Part shown: positions 42,527 through 51,447 of the stretch, in pieces
Position numbering within the stretch: the first letter of the stretch is position 1
How the letters are laid out: each line of letters begins with the position of its first letter
DNA from: Flavobacterium sp. CFS9
Lineage (GTDB): Bacteria > Bacteroidota > Bacteroidia > Flavobacteriales > Flavobacteriaceae
NCBI RefSeq assembly: GCF_041154745.1
Contig: NZ_AP031573.1
Coordinates: 2,294,001 to 2,358,000 of the forward strand
DNA length: 64,000 nt
Direction of reading: 5' to 3'
Made by a program: the position numbers and the translations under genes
The notes under the pieces: model-generated
Told to the model about the DNA's origin: nothing
The model's input: only the letters and a program-made list of their open reading frames with translations
Databases searched by the model: none

Positions 42527-44662
42527 TTACTCTTTTTTCTCCTCGCGTGGAGGTCTTGGAACAAGTGCTTTTTTAGACACTTTTTCTTTTTTAGTTTTAG
42601 GATCAACTCCTAAGTATTTCACTTGGAATACGTCTCCCATTTTAACTACGTCTGCAACATTTTCAGTACGTTCCCAAGCTAGTTCAGATACGTGTAATAA
42701 AACTTCGTTTCCTGGTGCAGCTGTATATTCTACAACAGCTCCAAAATCTAACATCTTAATTACTTTTACTTCGTAAGCTTCTCCCATTTGTGGTTTGAAA
42801 GTAATAGAAGCAATTTTTGCCAATACCGTTTCAATTCCGGCAGGATCTGTACCTAAGATCTCGATTACACCTTGTTCGTCAACTTCGTTGATTACAATAG
42901 TAGTTCCGGTAGCTTTTTGTAATTCCTGAATTACTTTTCCACCAGGTCCGATCAATGCTCCAATAAAGTTTCCAGGAATAGTTTTGGTAATGATTTTTGG
43001 TGCATGTGCTTTTACGTCAGCTCTTGGTGCAGCAATAGTTTCAGTTAATTTGCCAAGGATATGTAAACGTCCATCACGAGCCTGACTTAAAGCCTGCTCC
43101 ATAATGTCGTAACGTAAACCGTCAATTTTGATGTCCATTTGGCAAGCAGTAATACCATCAGCAGTTCCGGTTACTTTAAAGTCCATATCTCCTAAGTGAT
43201 CTTCATCTCCTAAAATATCTGACAATACAGCAAATTTCTCACCGTCAGTAATTAATCCCATAGCAATTCCGGAAACCGGTTTTACCATTTGAACTCCTGC
43301 ATCCATCAAAGCCATTGTTCCGGCACAAACGGTTGCCATAGAAGAAGAACCGTTAGATTCTAATACTTCAGAAACAATACGAATCGTGTAAGGACAATCT
43401 GCCGGAATCATGTTTTTCAAAGCTCTCTGAGCTAAGTTACCGTGACCTACTTCTCTTCTTGAAGTTCCTCTTAGAGGTTTTGCTTCACCAGTAGAGAAAG
43501 GAGGGAAGTTATAGTGTAAATAGAATTTCTCTTCACCTTGTTCAGATGGAGAATCAATTTGGTTTGCTTCTCTTGAAGTTCCTAAAGTTACAGTTGCTAA
43601 TGCCTGAGTTTCTCCACGTGTAAACAATGAAGATCCGTGAACTCTTGGTAAGTAGTCAGTCTCACACCAGATTGGTCTGATATCTGTTGTTTTTCTTCCG
43701 TCTAAACGAACACCTAATTCTAGAACTACATTACGAACGGCTTCTTTGTTTGTTTTGTAGAAATATTTAGAAACTAAATCTCCGTCTTCAGCTAATTCTT
43801 CTTCTGTAAATAAAGCTTTTACTTCTTCTTTTACTTCAGCAAATGCAGCACCTCTTTCATGTTTAGCAGAACCAACTTTTGCAATAGCATAAATTTTATC
43901 GTAAGCCGCTTCTTTTACTTTTTTGTAAATTTCTTCGTTTTCTTTCTCACCTTCGTAAGTACGAATTTCTTTTTTACCAAAAGCTTCCTGTAAACGGTAT
44001 TGTGCCTGAATTTGAACTTTGATAGCTTCGTGAGCAAATTTAATAGCTTCGATCATTTCGGCTTCTGAAATTTCTTTCATCTCACCTTCAACCATTGCTA
44101 CAGAATCCATAGAAGCTCCAATCATCATGTCGATATCAGATTTTTCTAATTCTTCTCTGCTTGGGTTGATTACTAATTTCCCGTCGATACGTGCAACACG
44201 TACTTCAGAAATTAAGTTATAAAAAGGGATATCTGAAACTGCTAACGCTGCAGATGCCGCTAAACCAGCTAAAGCGTCCGGCATAACCTCTTCGTCATGA
44301 GACATTAATTGAATCATAACCTGAGTTTCAGCATGGTAATCGTCTGGGAAAAGCGGACGTAAAACACGGTCAACTAATCTCATTGTCAATACTTCGCTAT
44401 CACTTGGACGGGCTTCTCTTTTAAAGAAACCACCTGGAAAACGACCTGCTGCTGCAAATTTTTCGCGATAATCTACCGTTAAGGGTAAAAAATCAACGCC
44501 CGGGTTTGAAGTGCGAGCTGAAACTGCTGTTGCAAGAATCATAGTGTCGCCCATTCTTACTACTACAGAACCGTCTGCTTGTTTGGCCAAACGTCCCGTC
44601 TCGATTGTGATGCTTCTGCCATCACCTAAATCGATTTTTTCTACAAATAATTGTGGAATCAT
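42527..44662 (-). CDS. pnp: Polyribonucleotide nucleotidyltransferase (PNPase)
   Basis: 711 residues from ATG 44662 ([15 protein letters not shown]); the longer in-frame start lies within the leader. Two RNase PH domains separated by a helical domain, a KH domain with [12 protein letters not shown], and an S1 domain at the C-terminus ([21 protein letters not shown]), ending in a basic tail. It is a phosphorolytic 3'-5' exoribonuclease. Its long leader carries a stem-loop. It follows rpsO in the classic rpsO-pnp order, with a terminator between. Confidence 0.96.
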   Translation of the reverse strand: MIPQLFVEKIDLGDGRSITIETGRLAKQADGSVVVRMGDTMILATAVSARTSNPGVDFLPLTVDYREKFAAAGRFPGGFFKREARPSDSEVLTMRLVDRVLRPLFPDDYHAETQVMIQLMSHDEEVMPDALAGLAASAALAVSDIPFYNLISEVRVARIDGKLVINPSREELEKSDIDMMIGASMDSVAMVEGEMKEISEAEMIEAIKFAHEAIKVQIQAQYRLQEAFGKKEIRTYEGEKENEEIYKKVKEAAYDKIYAIAKVGSAKHERGAAFAEVKEEVKALFTEEELAEDGDLVSKYFYKTNKEAVRNVVLELGVRLDGRKTTDIRPIWCETDYLPRVHGSSLFTRGETQALATVTLGTSREANQIDSPSEQGEEKFYLHYNFPPFSTGEAKPLRGTSRREVGHGNLAQRALKNMIPADCPYTIRIVSEVLESNGSSSMATVCAGTMALMDAGVQMVKPVSGIAMGLITDGEKFAVLSDILGDEDHLGDMDFKVTGTADGITACQMDIKIDGLRYDIMEQALSQARDGRLHILGKLTETIAAPRADVKAHAPKIITKTIPGNFIGALIGPGGKVIQELQKATGTTIVINEVDEQGVIEILGTDPAGIETVLAKIASITFKPQMGEAYEVKVIKMLDFGAVVEYTAAPGNEVLLHVSELAWERTENVADVVKMGDVFQVKYLGVDPKTKKEKVSKKALVPRPPREEKKE

Positions 44663-44686
44663 AATTTTTCCTTTTTGATTATACAA

Positions 44687-44741
44687 TGGGTTTTAGTTGT
44701 GTTGTAGTTGTTGTTGTGTGTAGTTATTGTTCTAAAACCCA
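44687..44741 (-). promoter_or_regulatory. pnp leader stem-loop with a 35-nt C/A-rich loop
   Basis: TGGGTTTTAG (44687-44696) and CTAAAACCCA (44732-44741) form a 10-bp stem. In the mRNA the loop is almost purely C and A with few U residues. It lies 24 bases before the start codon. PNPase is autoregulated through a leader hairpin in E. coli; a similar role here is inference. Confidence 0.55.
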
Positions 44742-44790
44742 ATGAAAAACCAAACTTTTTCTCTTATAAAATGCGTGTAATGTAAAAACA

Positions 44791-44816
44791 AAAAGAGGCA
44801 CTCTCGCACCTCTTTT
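44791..44816 (-). terminator. Terminator of rpsO, upstream of pnp
   Basis: An 8-bp stem AAAAGAGG/CCTCTTTT (44791-44798 with 44809-44816), 10-nt loop, T-rich tail on the minus strand (TTTTTGTTTTTAC). It may act as an attenuator before pnp. Confidence 0.7.
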
Positions 44817-44825
44817 CTATATTGA

Positions 44826-45092
44826 TTATTTTCTGATATTCAATACTTTGATAATCTCACGATATCTGTTGATCTCTTTCTTTTTCAAGTAGTCCAACAA
44901 AGCTCTTCTCTTACCTACTAATAGTACAAGTGAACGCTCAGTGTTGTAATCGTGACGATTTTTTTTCAAGTGTTCAGTTAAGTGTGAAATTCTGTAAGTG
45001 AACAATGCAATCTGACCTTCTGCGCTTCCAGTGTTTGTTGCACCACCGTGTTGTGCGAAAATCTCTTCTTTCTTTTCTTTAGTTAAATACAT
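44826..45092 (-). CDS. rpsO: 30S ribosomal protein S15
   Basis: 88 residues, exact family length, with TGSAEGQIALFTYRI, LTEHLKKNRHDYNTERSL and LLVGKRRALLDYLKK. It binds 16S rRNA in the platform of the small subunit. Its leader is about 50 nt. Confidence 0.97.
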   Translation of the reverse strand: MYLTKEKKEEIFAQHGGATNTGSAEGQIALFTYRISHLTEHLKKNRHDYNTERSLVLLVGKRRALLDYLKKKEINRYREIIKVLNIRK

Positions 45093-45147
45093 TCCAATAT
45101 TATTTAATGATTTTTATGTATGTCATACAACTTTTGTAAGACGGGTG

Positions 45148-45155
45148 CAAAATTA
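45148..45155 (-). promoter_or_regulatory. -7 element of rpsO
   Basis: TAATTTTG on the minus strand (45155-45148), a perfect TAnnTTTG, giving a ~50-nt leader in which S15 autoregulation could act. Confidence 0.55.
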
Positions 45156-45248
45156 GAACTTTTTTCCGAAAAAATAAATTTTAATACTGAAAAAATTAAA
45201 CATTTGGTATATAAGAGTAATATTTAACTCTTTGGAATAAGATTTTGA

Positions 45249-45704
45249 TTAAAATAATCTAGCTACTTCCTGATTTACAAATTCTAAAAATCGTTCGTCA
45301 GCTTCTGTAAACGGATCTATAACATGACTGTCGATATCAATTTGGCCAATGTTTACTCCGTCAACAAACAATGGAACTACAATTTCAGATTTAACAGTAA
45401 AGCTGCACGCAATATAATTGTCCTGAGCCGCAACATCCGGCACTACAAAATTGGCATTACTTTCGGCTACCTGACCGCAGATTCCTTTTCCAAAAGGAAT
45501 AACAGTATGATCGGTTTCTGCTCCCACATACGGGCCTAAGTGCAAGGTTTTGTTTTCGTGATTAGCAAAATAAAAACCAACCCAATTATAGTATTCGATA
45601 TTCTCATTTAATAACTGGCAAATTGCTAATAATTTTTCGTCTCTAACTAATACGGTGTCAGAAACTATAGTGCTTATTTTTGGTTGTAATTCTTGAAATG
45701 TCAT
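45249..45704 (-). CDS. GAF-domain protein, free methionine-(R)-sulfoxide reductase type
   Basis: 151 residues forming one GAF domain. GKGICG (Cys76) and DNYIACS (Cys100) are 24 residues apart, as are Cys94 and Cys118 of the E. coli enzyme, and SEIVVPL follows. The position of E. coli Cys84 is a His here, so only two of the three cysteines remain. It would reduce free methionine-(R)-sulfoxide in the cytoplasm. Single gene. Confidence 0.85.
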   Translation of the reverse strand: MTFQELQPKISTIVSDTVLVRDEKLLAICQLLNENIEYYNWVGFYFANHENKTLHLGPYVGAETDHTVIPFGKGICGQVAESNANFVVPDVAAQDNYIACSFTVKSEIVVPLFVDGVNIGQIDIDSHVIDPFTEADERFLEFVNQEVARLF

Positions 45705-45754
45705 GATGTTAAGATTTTATACAAAAGTATTTAAAGCTAAACTCAAAAAATACA

Positions 45755-45762
45755 TAAATTTG
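45755..45762 (+). promoter_or_regulatory. -7 element of xrtF
   Basis: TAAATTTG, 13 bases before the TTG start codon of xrtF. Confidence 0.5.
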
Positions 45763-45775
45763 AAAAAAAATTTCG

Positions 45776-46312
45776 TTGAAAAAATATCTCGTACAGTTTA
45801 AACCCTTCCTCATTTTTATAGGCACTTTTTTTGCAGTCTATATTGTACTCACTTTGCTATATAAGTTTTATTTGAACGGTTTTGGACCTAATGAAGTCGA
45901 TGAAATAACCAATACTGCAGGGCGAAATGTCGAACAATTGATGCAGACTTTTAGTTGTGATATTAAGATTCATAAGAGCCTCACCGACTCCTGGATGGAG
46001 GTTTGGTACAATAAGCACTATTCTGTTCGGATTGTTGAAGGCTGTAATGCGGTAAGCGTTATGATTTTATTTGTCGCTTTTGTGCTTGCTTTTTCCGGAA
46101 ATTTCAAAGTCACTTTGTTATTTATAATATTTGGGATTTTCTCTATCTATGTTTTAAATGTAGCGAGAATTGCAATATTGGTGGTTTTATTGTTTCGTTT
46201 TCCGGAACAGGATCATTTCCTGCACGGAACTTTGTTTCCTTTGATTATTTATGGTTTCGTTTTTCTTTTGTGGATTATTTGGGTAAACAAATTTTCGAAG
46301 TATGCTAAATAG
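45776..46312 (+). CDS. xrtF: Exosortase family protein XrtF
   Basis: 178 residues from a TTG start (TTGAAAAAATATC). About five TM segments. The exosortase catalytic triad is visible: Cys90 in VEGCNAVSVM, Arg131 in NVARIAI and His150 in HFLHGTLFPL. Exosortases cleave and anchor proteins with C-terminal sorting tags. The F type occurs in Flavobacteriia. No tagged target is seen in this window. It overlaps its partner gene by 11 bases. Confidence 0.92.
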   Translation: MKKYLVQFKPFLIFIGTFFAVYIVLTLLYKFYLNGFGPNEVDEITNTAGRNVEQLMQTFSCDIKIHKSLTDSWMEVWYNKHYSVRIVEGCNAVSVMILFVAFVLAFSGNFKVTLLFIIFGIFSIYVLNVARIAILVVLLFRFPEQDHFLHGTLFPLIIYGFVFLLWIIWVNKFSKYAK

Positions 46313-46748
46313 AATCCTCGAACATAAGTCCAAATTAATAATTGCAATTGCGATTGTATTGTGTTTTGCAGTTATCAGAGCTTTTGAAAATCAGCTGTTC
46401 TATGATCCCTTTTTGGATTATTTTGACGGTGATTTTAAGAATCTCCCTTTTCCCGAGGTAAAAACTTTTACTCTTTTTCTGAATTTGTTACTCCGTTATG
46501 TCCTGAATACCATTTTGTCTTTGACATTGATCTATGTTTTGTTTCAGGATCGGGATATGCTTCAATTTAGTTTGTTTTTGTATGTGTTTTTTGCTGTGAT
46601 ACTTTTGGGGATGTTTTTTGTGATTCTCGAGTGCTTTGCAGAAGGAAACTGGCTTCTTTTTTATGTGCGAAGGTTCATTATTCAGCCCATATTTGTGTTG
46701 TTATTTATTCCGGCATTTTATTATCAGCAGCAAAATTTAAAAAAATAA
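46302..46748 (+). CDS. Exosortase F system-associated membrane protein
   Basis: 148 residues, four TM segments (about 12-29, 58-80, 88-110, 120-142). Loop motif FYDPFLDYFDGDFKNLPFP is typical of the XrtF partner family. The start overlaps xrtF by 11 bases. Its role is unknown, but it is nearly always next to xrtF as far as I recall. Confidence 0.88.
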   Translation: MLNRILEHKSKLIIAIAIVLCFAVIRAFENQLFYDPFLDYFDGDFKNLPFPEVKTFTLFLNLLLRYVLNTILSLTLIYVLFQDRDMLQFSLFLYVFFAVILLGMFFVILECFAEGNWLLFYVRRFIIQPIFVLLFIPAFYYQQQNLKK

Positions 46749-46781
46749 CAGTTTATTCAGTCTTTTCTGGAGTCTTTTAAA

Positions 46782-46789
46782 TAATTTTG
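46782..46789 (+). promoter_or_regulatory. -7 element of the HYC_CC_PP gene; likely leaderless start
   Basis: TAATTTTG, then CAGT, then ATG at 46794. Confidence 0.55.
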
Positions 46790-46793
46790 CAGT

Positions 46794-47192
46794 ATGAAAT
46801 TAAAGAAGTGCACGGGATTATTTTTAGCTTTCCTATTATTGGTTTCCAATATTGGGTTTGCTTTTGATGTGCACTATTGTGGTGGAGAGATTGCTTCGGT
46901 TTCATTAAATACGACTGCTGAGGCAGCTCCGGCAAAGAGTTGTTGCGGAACCTCTGAAAAAAAATCATCTTGCTGTAAAGACAAAGTAGTTCATTTTGAA
47001 AAGAAATCGGATGATGCTACCTTAAAGTTTTTTTTCTTCCAGTTTGCTTTTCCTATGGCAATTCAGGAATATCAACCAATTGTTTTCCTTGGAATTGCAA
47101 ATTTCAAAAGCAATCAGGTTATCTCGTATTATTCTGATGCGAATGCACCTCCCTTATTTAAATTATACCACCAGTATATCTTTTATTCCTGA
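46794..47192 (+). CDS. HYC_CC_PP family protein
   Basis: 132 residues with a signal peptide (...LLVSNIGFA-FDV). The naming motifs are in order: VHYCGG (~25-30), two CC pairs (SCCGTSEKKSSCCKD, ~52-66) and APPLFKLYHQ near the C-terminus. The cysteine pairs suggest metal binding. It is followed by a TonB receptor remnant and an HMA-domain protein, so a copper or other metal-related role is a fair inference. Confidence 0.85.
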   Translation: MKLKKCTGLFLAFLLLVSNIGFAFDVHYCGGEIASVSLNTTAEAAPAKSCCGTSEKKSSCCKDKVVHFEKKSDDATLKFFFFQFAFPMAIQEYQPIVFLGIANFKSNQVISYYSDANAPPLFKLYHQYIFYS

Positions 47193-47303
47193 TTTTAATG
47201 TTTAGATCCAGGCCAGTTTGGCTTGCGCTATGCTGTTGGTTTATTTCTCCTTCTGAAGAAATTCCATAGAAACAGCTTTCTATTTAACATTAAATCAATT
47301 TTT

Positions 47304-48670
47304 ATGCAAAAAAGTATACTGCTTTTTGTTGCATTTTTGCTGTCTGTATCTGTGTTTTCACAAGAAGATCTGCAGGAAGTAAAAATCACAAAAAAGCAAA
47401 AAGGAATAAAAAAATCCTATACGCTTACATCCAATACTACTGTTATCACCAGCAAGGAGTTACTAAAAGCAGCCTGCTGTAACCTGGCGGAAAGTTTCGA
47501 AACAAATCCCTCCATTGATGTGAATTTTTCGGATGCTTTAACCGGAACGAAACAAATTAAAATGCTTGGCTTAACAAGCCCTTATTTACTAATCACCGAA
47601 GAGAATCTGCCTTCTGTACGCGGAGCTTCACAAGCTTACGGATTATCGTTTACTCCGGGAACATGGATCGAAAGTGTTCAGATTACAAAAGGAGCGGGGA
47701 GTGTTATTAATGGTTATGAGAGTATTTCCGGACAAATTAATACGGAGCTTTTTTTGAGTACACTTATGATAATACCGATAATTTTAGTTTGATTTTAGGT
47801 GGAAGAGTAGACAATCACAATCGATTGGGAGTTTTTGTTACGCCGCGTTTACACCTGCGATACAATCCCTGGAAATATGGAGTGCTTCGTGTTTCGGCTG
47901 GAAGAGGGAAACGTTCGGCTAATATTTTTGCCGAAAATCAGCAGCTTTTTGCAAGCTCGAGAACTTTTTCAATTTTAGATCAAGGTGGAAAAATTTACGG
48001 ATTGAATCCTGAGATTGCATGGAATTATGGGGTAAGTTTTTCTCAGAAGTTCCGTGTTTTCAATAAAAATGCTGAAATTGGATTTGATTTTTATCGTACC
48101 GATTTTCAAAATCAGGCAGTTGTAGATTTGATGCAGAGTCCGCAGGATGTTTTGTTTTATAATTTAAAAGGAAGTTCGTTTGCCAATAGCTTTCAGGCAG
48201 AGTTTAATTTCGAATTGATTCATAATCTGAATTTAAGAACAGCTTATAAGTATTACGATATACAAACGGATTATCTGCGAGGGACTTTTCAGCGACCTTT
48301 ACAGGCGAAGCATCGCTTTTTGGGGAATCTTGAATACGAAACCAAAGTAAATGATGATAAACAATGGAAGTTTGATTACACATTTAACTGGTCAGGAAAA
48401 CAACAATTGCCTTATACGGCATCAAATCCTGCTACAGATCAATTCCCTGATTTCTCACCTTCGTATGCGGTGATGAATGTTCAGGTAACACGAATTTTTT
48501 CTCCTGTTTTTGAAGTATATGTAGGAGGAGAAAATATTGGGAATTATAAGCAGGAAAAAGCTATTTTGGGAGCATCAGATCCATTTGGTCCTAATTTTGA
48601 TGCTTCTGTTGCGTATGCTCCTATTTTTGGACAAATGTATTACGCGGGATTGCGATTTAGAATAAAATAA
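47304..48670 (+). pseudogene. TonB-dependent receptor with internal deletion and frameshift
   Basis: The first part (47304-47792, from MQKSILLFVAFLLSVSVFSQ) has a signal peptide and the plug up to INGYESISGQINTEL. It then runs off frame at a TTTTTTT tract near 47750 and ends at 47792. The second part (frame of 47789-48670) carries TYDNTDNFSLILGGRVDNH and the last barrel strands to the natural C-terminus LRFRIK. About 450 of the ~700-800 residues expected remain, so roughly the central plug/barrel part is missing. Function as a receptor is very unlikely. It lies between two metal-linked genes. Confidence 0.85.
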
Positions 48671-48677
48671 TTGTAAA

Positions 48678-48806
48678 AATGTGAGATGTGATTAGTGAGA
48701 TGTAAGATGTGGGGATGGGAAGTTTTATTAAATTATCTTGCTCATGTTATTGATTGTAGGTTTCTCACTTTTCACTTTTCACATTTTACAGATAACATTT
48801 CACAAG
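48678..48806. repeat. Inverted pair of degenerate GAGATGT/ACATTTC repeats
   Basis: GTGAGATGTGATTAGTGAGA words at 48680-48715 and the complementary CTCACTTTTCACTTTTCACA words at 48766-48806. The two arms could fold into a long imperfect hairpin in the gap before the HMA gene. Confidence 0.5.
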
Positions 48807-48834
48807 AAAAAAATAACACTAAACAATAAATAAG

Positions 48835-49176
48835 ATGAATAGAATAATTTTAATTGCACTAATAACTTTTTTAGGATTCTCGGCTCAGGCTCAAACTAAA
48901 AAGAATAAAAATTTAAAGTATACAACGGAAGTCAATGGTACTTGTGAGCAATGCAAAAAACGTATTGAAAAAGCCGCTTTTAGTGTTCCGGGTGTAAAAT
49001 CGGCGATCTGGGATATTGACACGCATCAGCTTGCGGTGATTTTGAACGAAGAAAAATCATCTCCGGCAGATTTAAATGCCGCTATCGCTAAGGTGGGACA
49101 TGATACTAAAGATGTTAAAGCTACGGATGCAGATTATGATAACTTACATTCCTGCTGCAAGTATGTAAGAGAATAA
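48835..49176 (+). CDS. Exported heavy-metal-associated (HMA) domain protein
   Basis: 113 residues with a signal peptide (MNRIILIALITFLGFSAQA-Q). HMA domain (~30-97) with the metal site NGTCEQCKKRIEKAA (CxxC) and a C-terminal HSCCKYVRE. It probably binds Cu(I) or a similar ion in the periplasm. Confidence 0.9.
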   Translation: MNRIILIALITFLGFSAQAQTKKNKNLKYTTEVNGTCEQCKKRIEKAAFSVPGVKSAIWDIDTHQLAVILNEEKSSPADLNAAIAKVGHDTKDVKATDADYDNLHSCCKYVRE

Positions 49177-49183
49177 AAAACAG

Positions 49184-49212
49184 AAGAGCCCGGGTTTATA
49201 TCCGGGCTTTTA
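49184..49212 (+). terminator. Terminator after the HMA gene
   Basis: AGCCCGG (49187-49193) pairs with CCGGGCT (49202-49208) plus three outer weak pairs, then TTTT. Confidence 0.8.
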
Positions 49213-49305
49213 ATAGTTAATTTATCTTTAAAATATGGCTTTTAATTGTGGTTGAAGCAAATTATTGTTAATTTCACCACCTTATAAATATAACCAAACG
49301 CATTT

Positions 49306-49986
49306 ATGAATAATTTTGATTGGACTCAATTAATCAACCCTGAATTTTATATAACATTAAGCATTGGAGGGGTTCAAATTGGTTTATTTATTGTTCTCTT
49401 TATAGTTTTTGCTGAAACCGGACTTTTTGCAGGTTTTTTTCTTCCGGGAGACAGTTTACTTTTCTTAGCAGGTATTTACAGTCGTGACTTAATGCAGAAT
49501 GTTGTTGATATTCCGACGGATTTCCTTAACGTATTTATACTTTCAACTCTGGTTGCTATAATGGGAGTTTTAGGAAATATGACCGGATATTGGTTTGGAG
49601 CCAAAAGCGGTTATTATTTGTTTAAAAAAGAAGACTCTTTCTGGTTTAAGAAGAAATATTTATTACAATCAAAAGACTTCTTTGAGAAATACGGCGGAAA
49701 AGCAATTATCTACGCACGTTTTCTTCCAATTTTCAGAACTTTCGCGCCAATTGTTGCAGGAATAGTTTCAATGGATAAAAAGAAATTTATGTTCTTTAAC
49801 GTGCTAAGTTCTTTCTTATGGTCGTTTATATTAATCTTTGCAGGACATTACTTATATGGAGTGTTTTTGAAAGAAGGAATAGATTTAAAACATCACATCG
49901 AATACATTATTATCATAATTGTAATCATATCTACATTTCCGGTATTGATCAAACTCTTTAAAAAGAGACCAAGCGAAAAAGTATAA
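49306..49986 (+). CDS. DedA family membrane protein
   Basis: 226 residues. FAETGLFAGFFLPGDSLLFLAG and the GGKAIIYARFLPIFRTFAPIVAG segment with Arg residues are DedA signatures; about five to six membrane segments. DedA proteins are implicated in lipid carrier recycling and membrane homeostasis. Single gene with a strong terminator. Confidence 0.93.
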   Translation: MNNFDWTQLINPEFYITLSIGGVQIGLFIVLFIVFAETGLFAGFFLPGDSLLFLAGIYSRDLMQNVVDIPTDFLNVFILSTLVAIMGVLGNMTGYWFGAKSGYYLFKKEDSFWFKKKYLLQSKDFFEKYGGKAIIYARFLPIFRTFAPIVAGIVSMDKKKFMFFNVLSSFLWSFILIFAGHYLYGVFLKEGIDLKHHIEYIIIIIVIISTFPVLIKLFKKRPSEKV

Positions 49987-50003
49987 TTCAAATATAAATC
50001 TAT

Positions 50004-50040
50004 AAAAAAGTCCGAAACAGTTAAGTTTCGGACTTTTTTT
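50004..50040 (+). terminator. Terminator after the DedA gene
   Basis: A 15-bp stem (50004-50018 with 50025-50039, core GTCCGAAAC), 6-nt loop, T-run. Confidence 0.92.
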
Positions 50041-50050
50041 ATATGTTATG

Positions 50051-50187
50051 TTTTTCTCGTGAAATGTTTCTCGTGAAATGTGAGCTGTAAGATGTAAAAG
50101 GTGAGTTGTAAGAGGTGGTAAGTGAGATTGTCTACCTTGACCCCAAAAAAAAACTTAGCCCCTTAGCGTCTCAGAGTCTTAGCCACT
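50051..50187. repeat. Degenerate intergenic repeats (GTGAAATGTT words, then CTTAG words)
   Basis: 50051-50126 holds CTCGTGAAATGTTTCTCGTG and GTAAGATGTAAAAGGTGAG words. 50152-50187 holds CTTAGCCCCTTAGCGTCTCA words. They fill the gap between the DedA terminator and the rodA stop. Confidence 0.5.
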
Positions 50188-50196
50188 TTAAAAAAA

Positions 50197-51432
50197 CTAC
50201 CATTCATTCACCTTATTGGCATCCATTTTTAAGAAGATAAACAGCAAAATTGTGAATCCCCAGAGTCCGGAACCTCCATAAGAAAAGAAAGGCAGAGGAA
50301 CCCCAATTGTTGGGAAAATTCCAATAACCATGGCAATGTTAACAAAGAAGTGTATAAACAAAATTCCGGCAACACAATACCCGTATACTCTGCTGAATTT
50401 TGTTTTCTGTCTTTCGGCTAAGTAAATAATTCTTAGAAGTAAACCGGCAAAAAGTAAAATTACGGCTAAAGATCCTGCAAACCCCCATTCTTCGCCAACC
50501 GTTGTGAAGATATAATCGGTATGCTGTTCAGGAACGAATCCTCCTTTGGTTTGAGTTCCTTCAAGGAAACCTTTTCCAATCCACCCTCCGGATCCAATAG
50601 CAATTTCAGACTGATTGGTGTTGTATCCAATACCTTTCATGTCTACAGTTTTTCCTAATAAGATATTAAAACGGTCACGGTGGTGCTGTTTGAAAACGTG
50701 GTCGAAAACATAATCGACAGAGAAAACAAAAGCTGAAATGACGGCTAAAAGAATACCGCTTAAAATAATATTTCGGTCAACTACTCTTCCTTTGAAATGT
50801 ATGATTGTTAGTACTCCCAAGGCCAATAAAATAACAACATAAGGTTCCAGAACGAGTGTCAATACAAATAATAGAATTGTAATGAATCCGGTCCATACGT
50901 ACCAGGATGGTAGTCCTTCTCTATACAGAACTATGATAAAAATGCTATAAATTAAGGCACTTCCCGGGTCGGGTTGAGGTAAAATTAATAATACAGGTGA
51001 AAATACAATAGCCAAAGCCTGAAGCTGCCTGTTAGTGTCTTTCAGATTGATCTGAGTATCACTTAAATATTTGGCCAATGCCAATGAAGTAGCTGCTTTG
51101 GCAAACTCAGACGGCTGCAAAGTAAAACTTCCAATGGCGTACCAGCATCTTTGTCCTGCGATAGTTTTTCCGAATAAGAACAAACCGGCCAATGACAATA
51201 GCGAAACTCCAAAAATAATAGTCGCATATTTCTCGTAAAACTTTCCATCTACAAAAAGCACCACAAAAATCAAAGGAATGGTACATCCAATAAAGATCAA
51301 TTGCTTTTGGTAAGTTCCTTCGGTTGATAATAAAGAGGAAGAATAGATATTGAGCCACCCTAATATCACCAACGAAATGTAGATAAAAACGCTTATCCAG
51401 TCAATGTTATTTTTTACACTTTGATTTTTCAT
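50197..51432 (-). CDS. rodA: Rod shape-determining protein RodA (SEDS glycosyltransferase)
   Basis: 411 residues, about ten TM segments. SEDS motifs: AGQRCWYAIGSFTLQPSEFAK in the middle, QPDPGSALI, EQHTDYIFTTVGEEWGF and GVPLPFFSYGGSGLWG near the end. It polymerises peptidoglycan glycan strands for cell elongation with PBP2, whose gene is immediately upstream (15-base gap). Confidence 0.95.
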   Translation of the reverse strand: MKNQSVKNNIDWISVFIYISLVILGWLNIYSSSLLSTEGTYQKQLIFIGCTIPLIFVVLFVDGKFYEKYATIIFGVSLLSLAGLFLFGKTIAGQRCWYAIGSFTLQPSEFAKAATSLALAKYLSDTQINLKDTNRQLQALAIVFSPVLLILPQPDPGSALIYSIFIIVLYREGLPSWYVWTGFITILLFVLTLVLEPYVVILLALGVLTIIHFKGRVVDRNIILSGILLAVISAFVFSVDYVFDHVFKQHHRDRFNILLGKTVDMKGIGYNTNQSEIAIGSGGWIGKGFLEGTQTKGGFVPEQHTDYIFTTVGEEWGFAGSLAVILLFAGLLLRIIYLAERQKTKFSRVYGYCVAGILFIHFFVNIAMVIGIFPTIGVPLPFFSYGGSGLWGFTILLFIFLKMDANKVNEW

Positions 51433-51447
51433 TTGAAATAATCTTTG

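Noticed and set aside
47223..47792. A complete short protein instead of a pseudogene
   Set aside because: It starts as a TonB receptor plug and ends in a frame-shifted tail, while the matching barrel end follows at once in another frame.
51063..51358. ORFs in other frames inside rodA
   Set aside because: They lie wholly within a well-supported SEDS gene and have no independent evidence.
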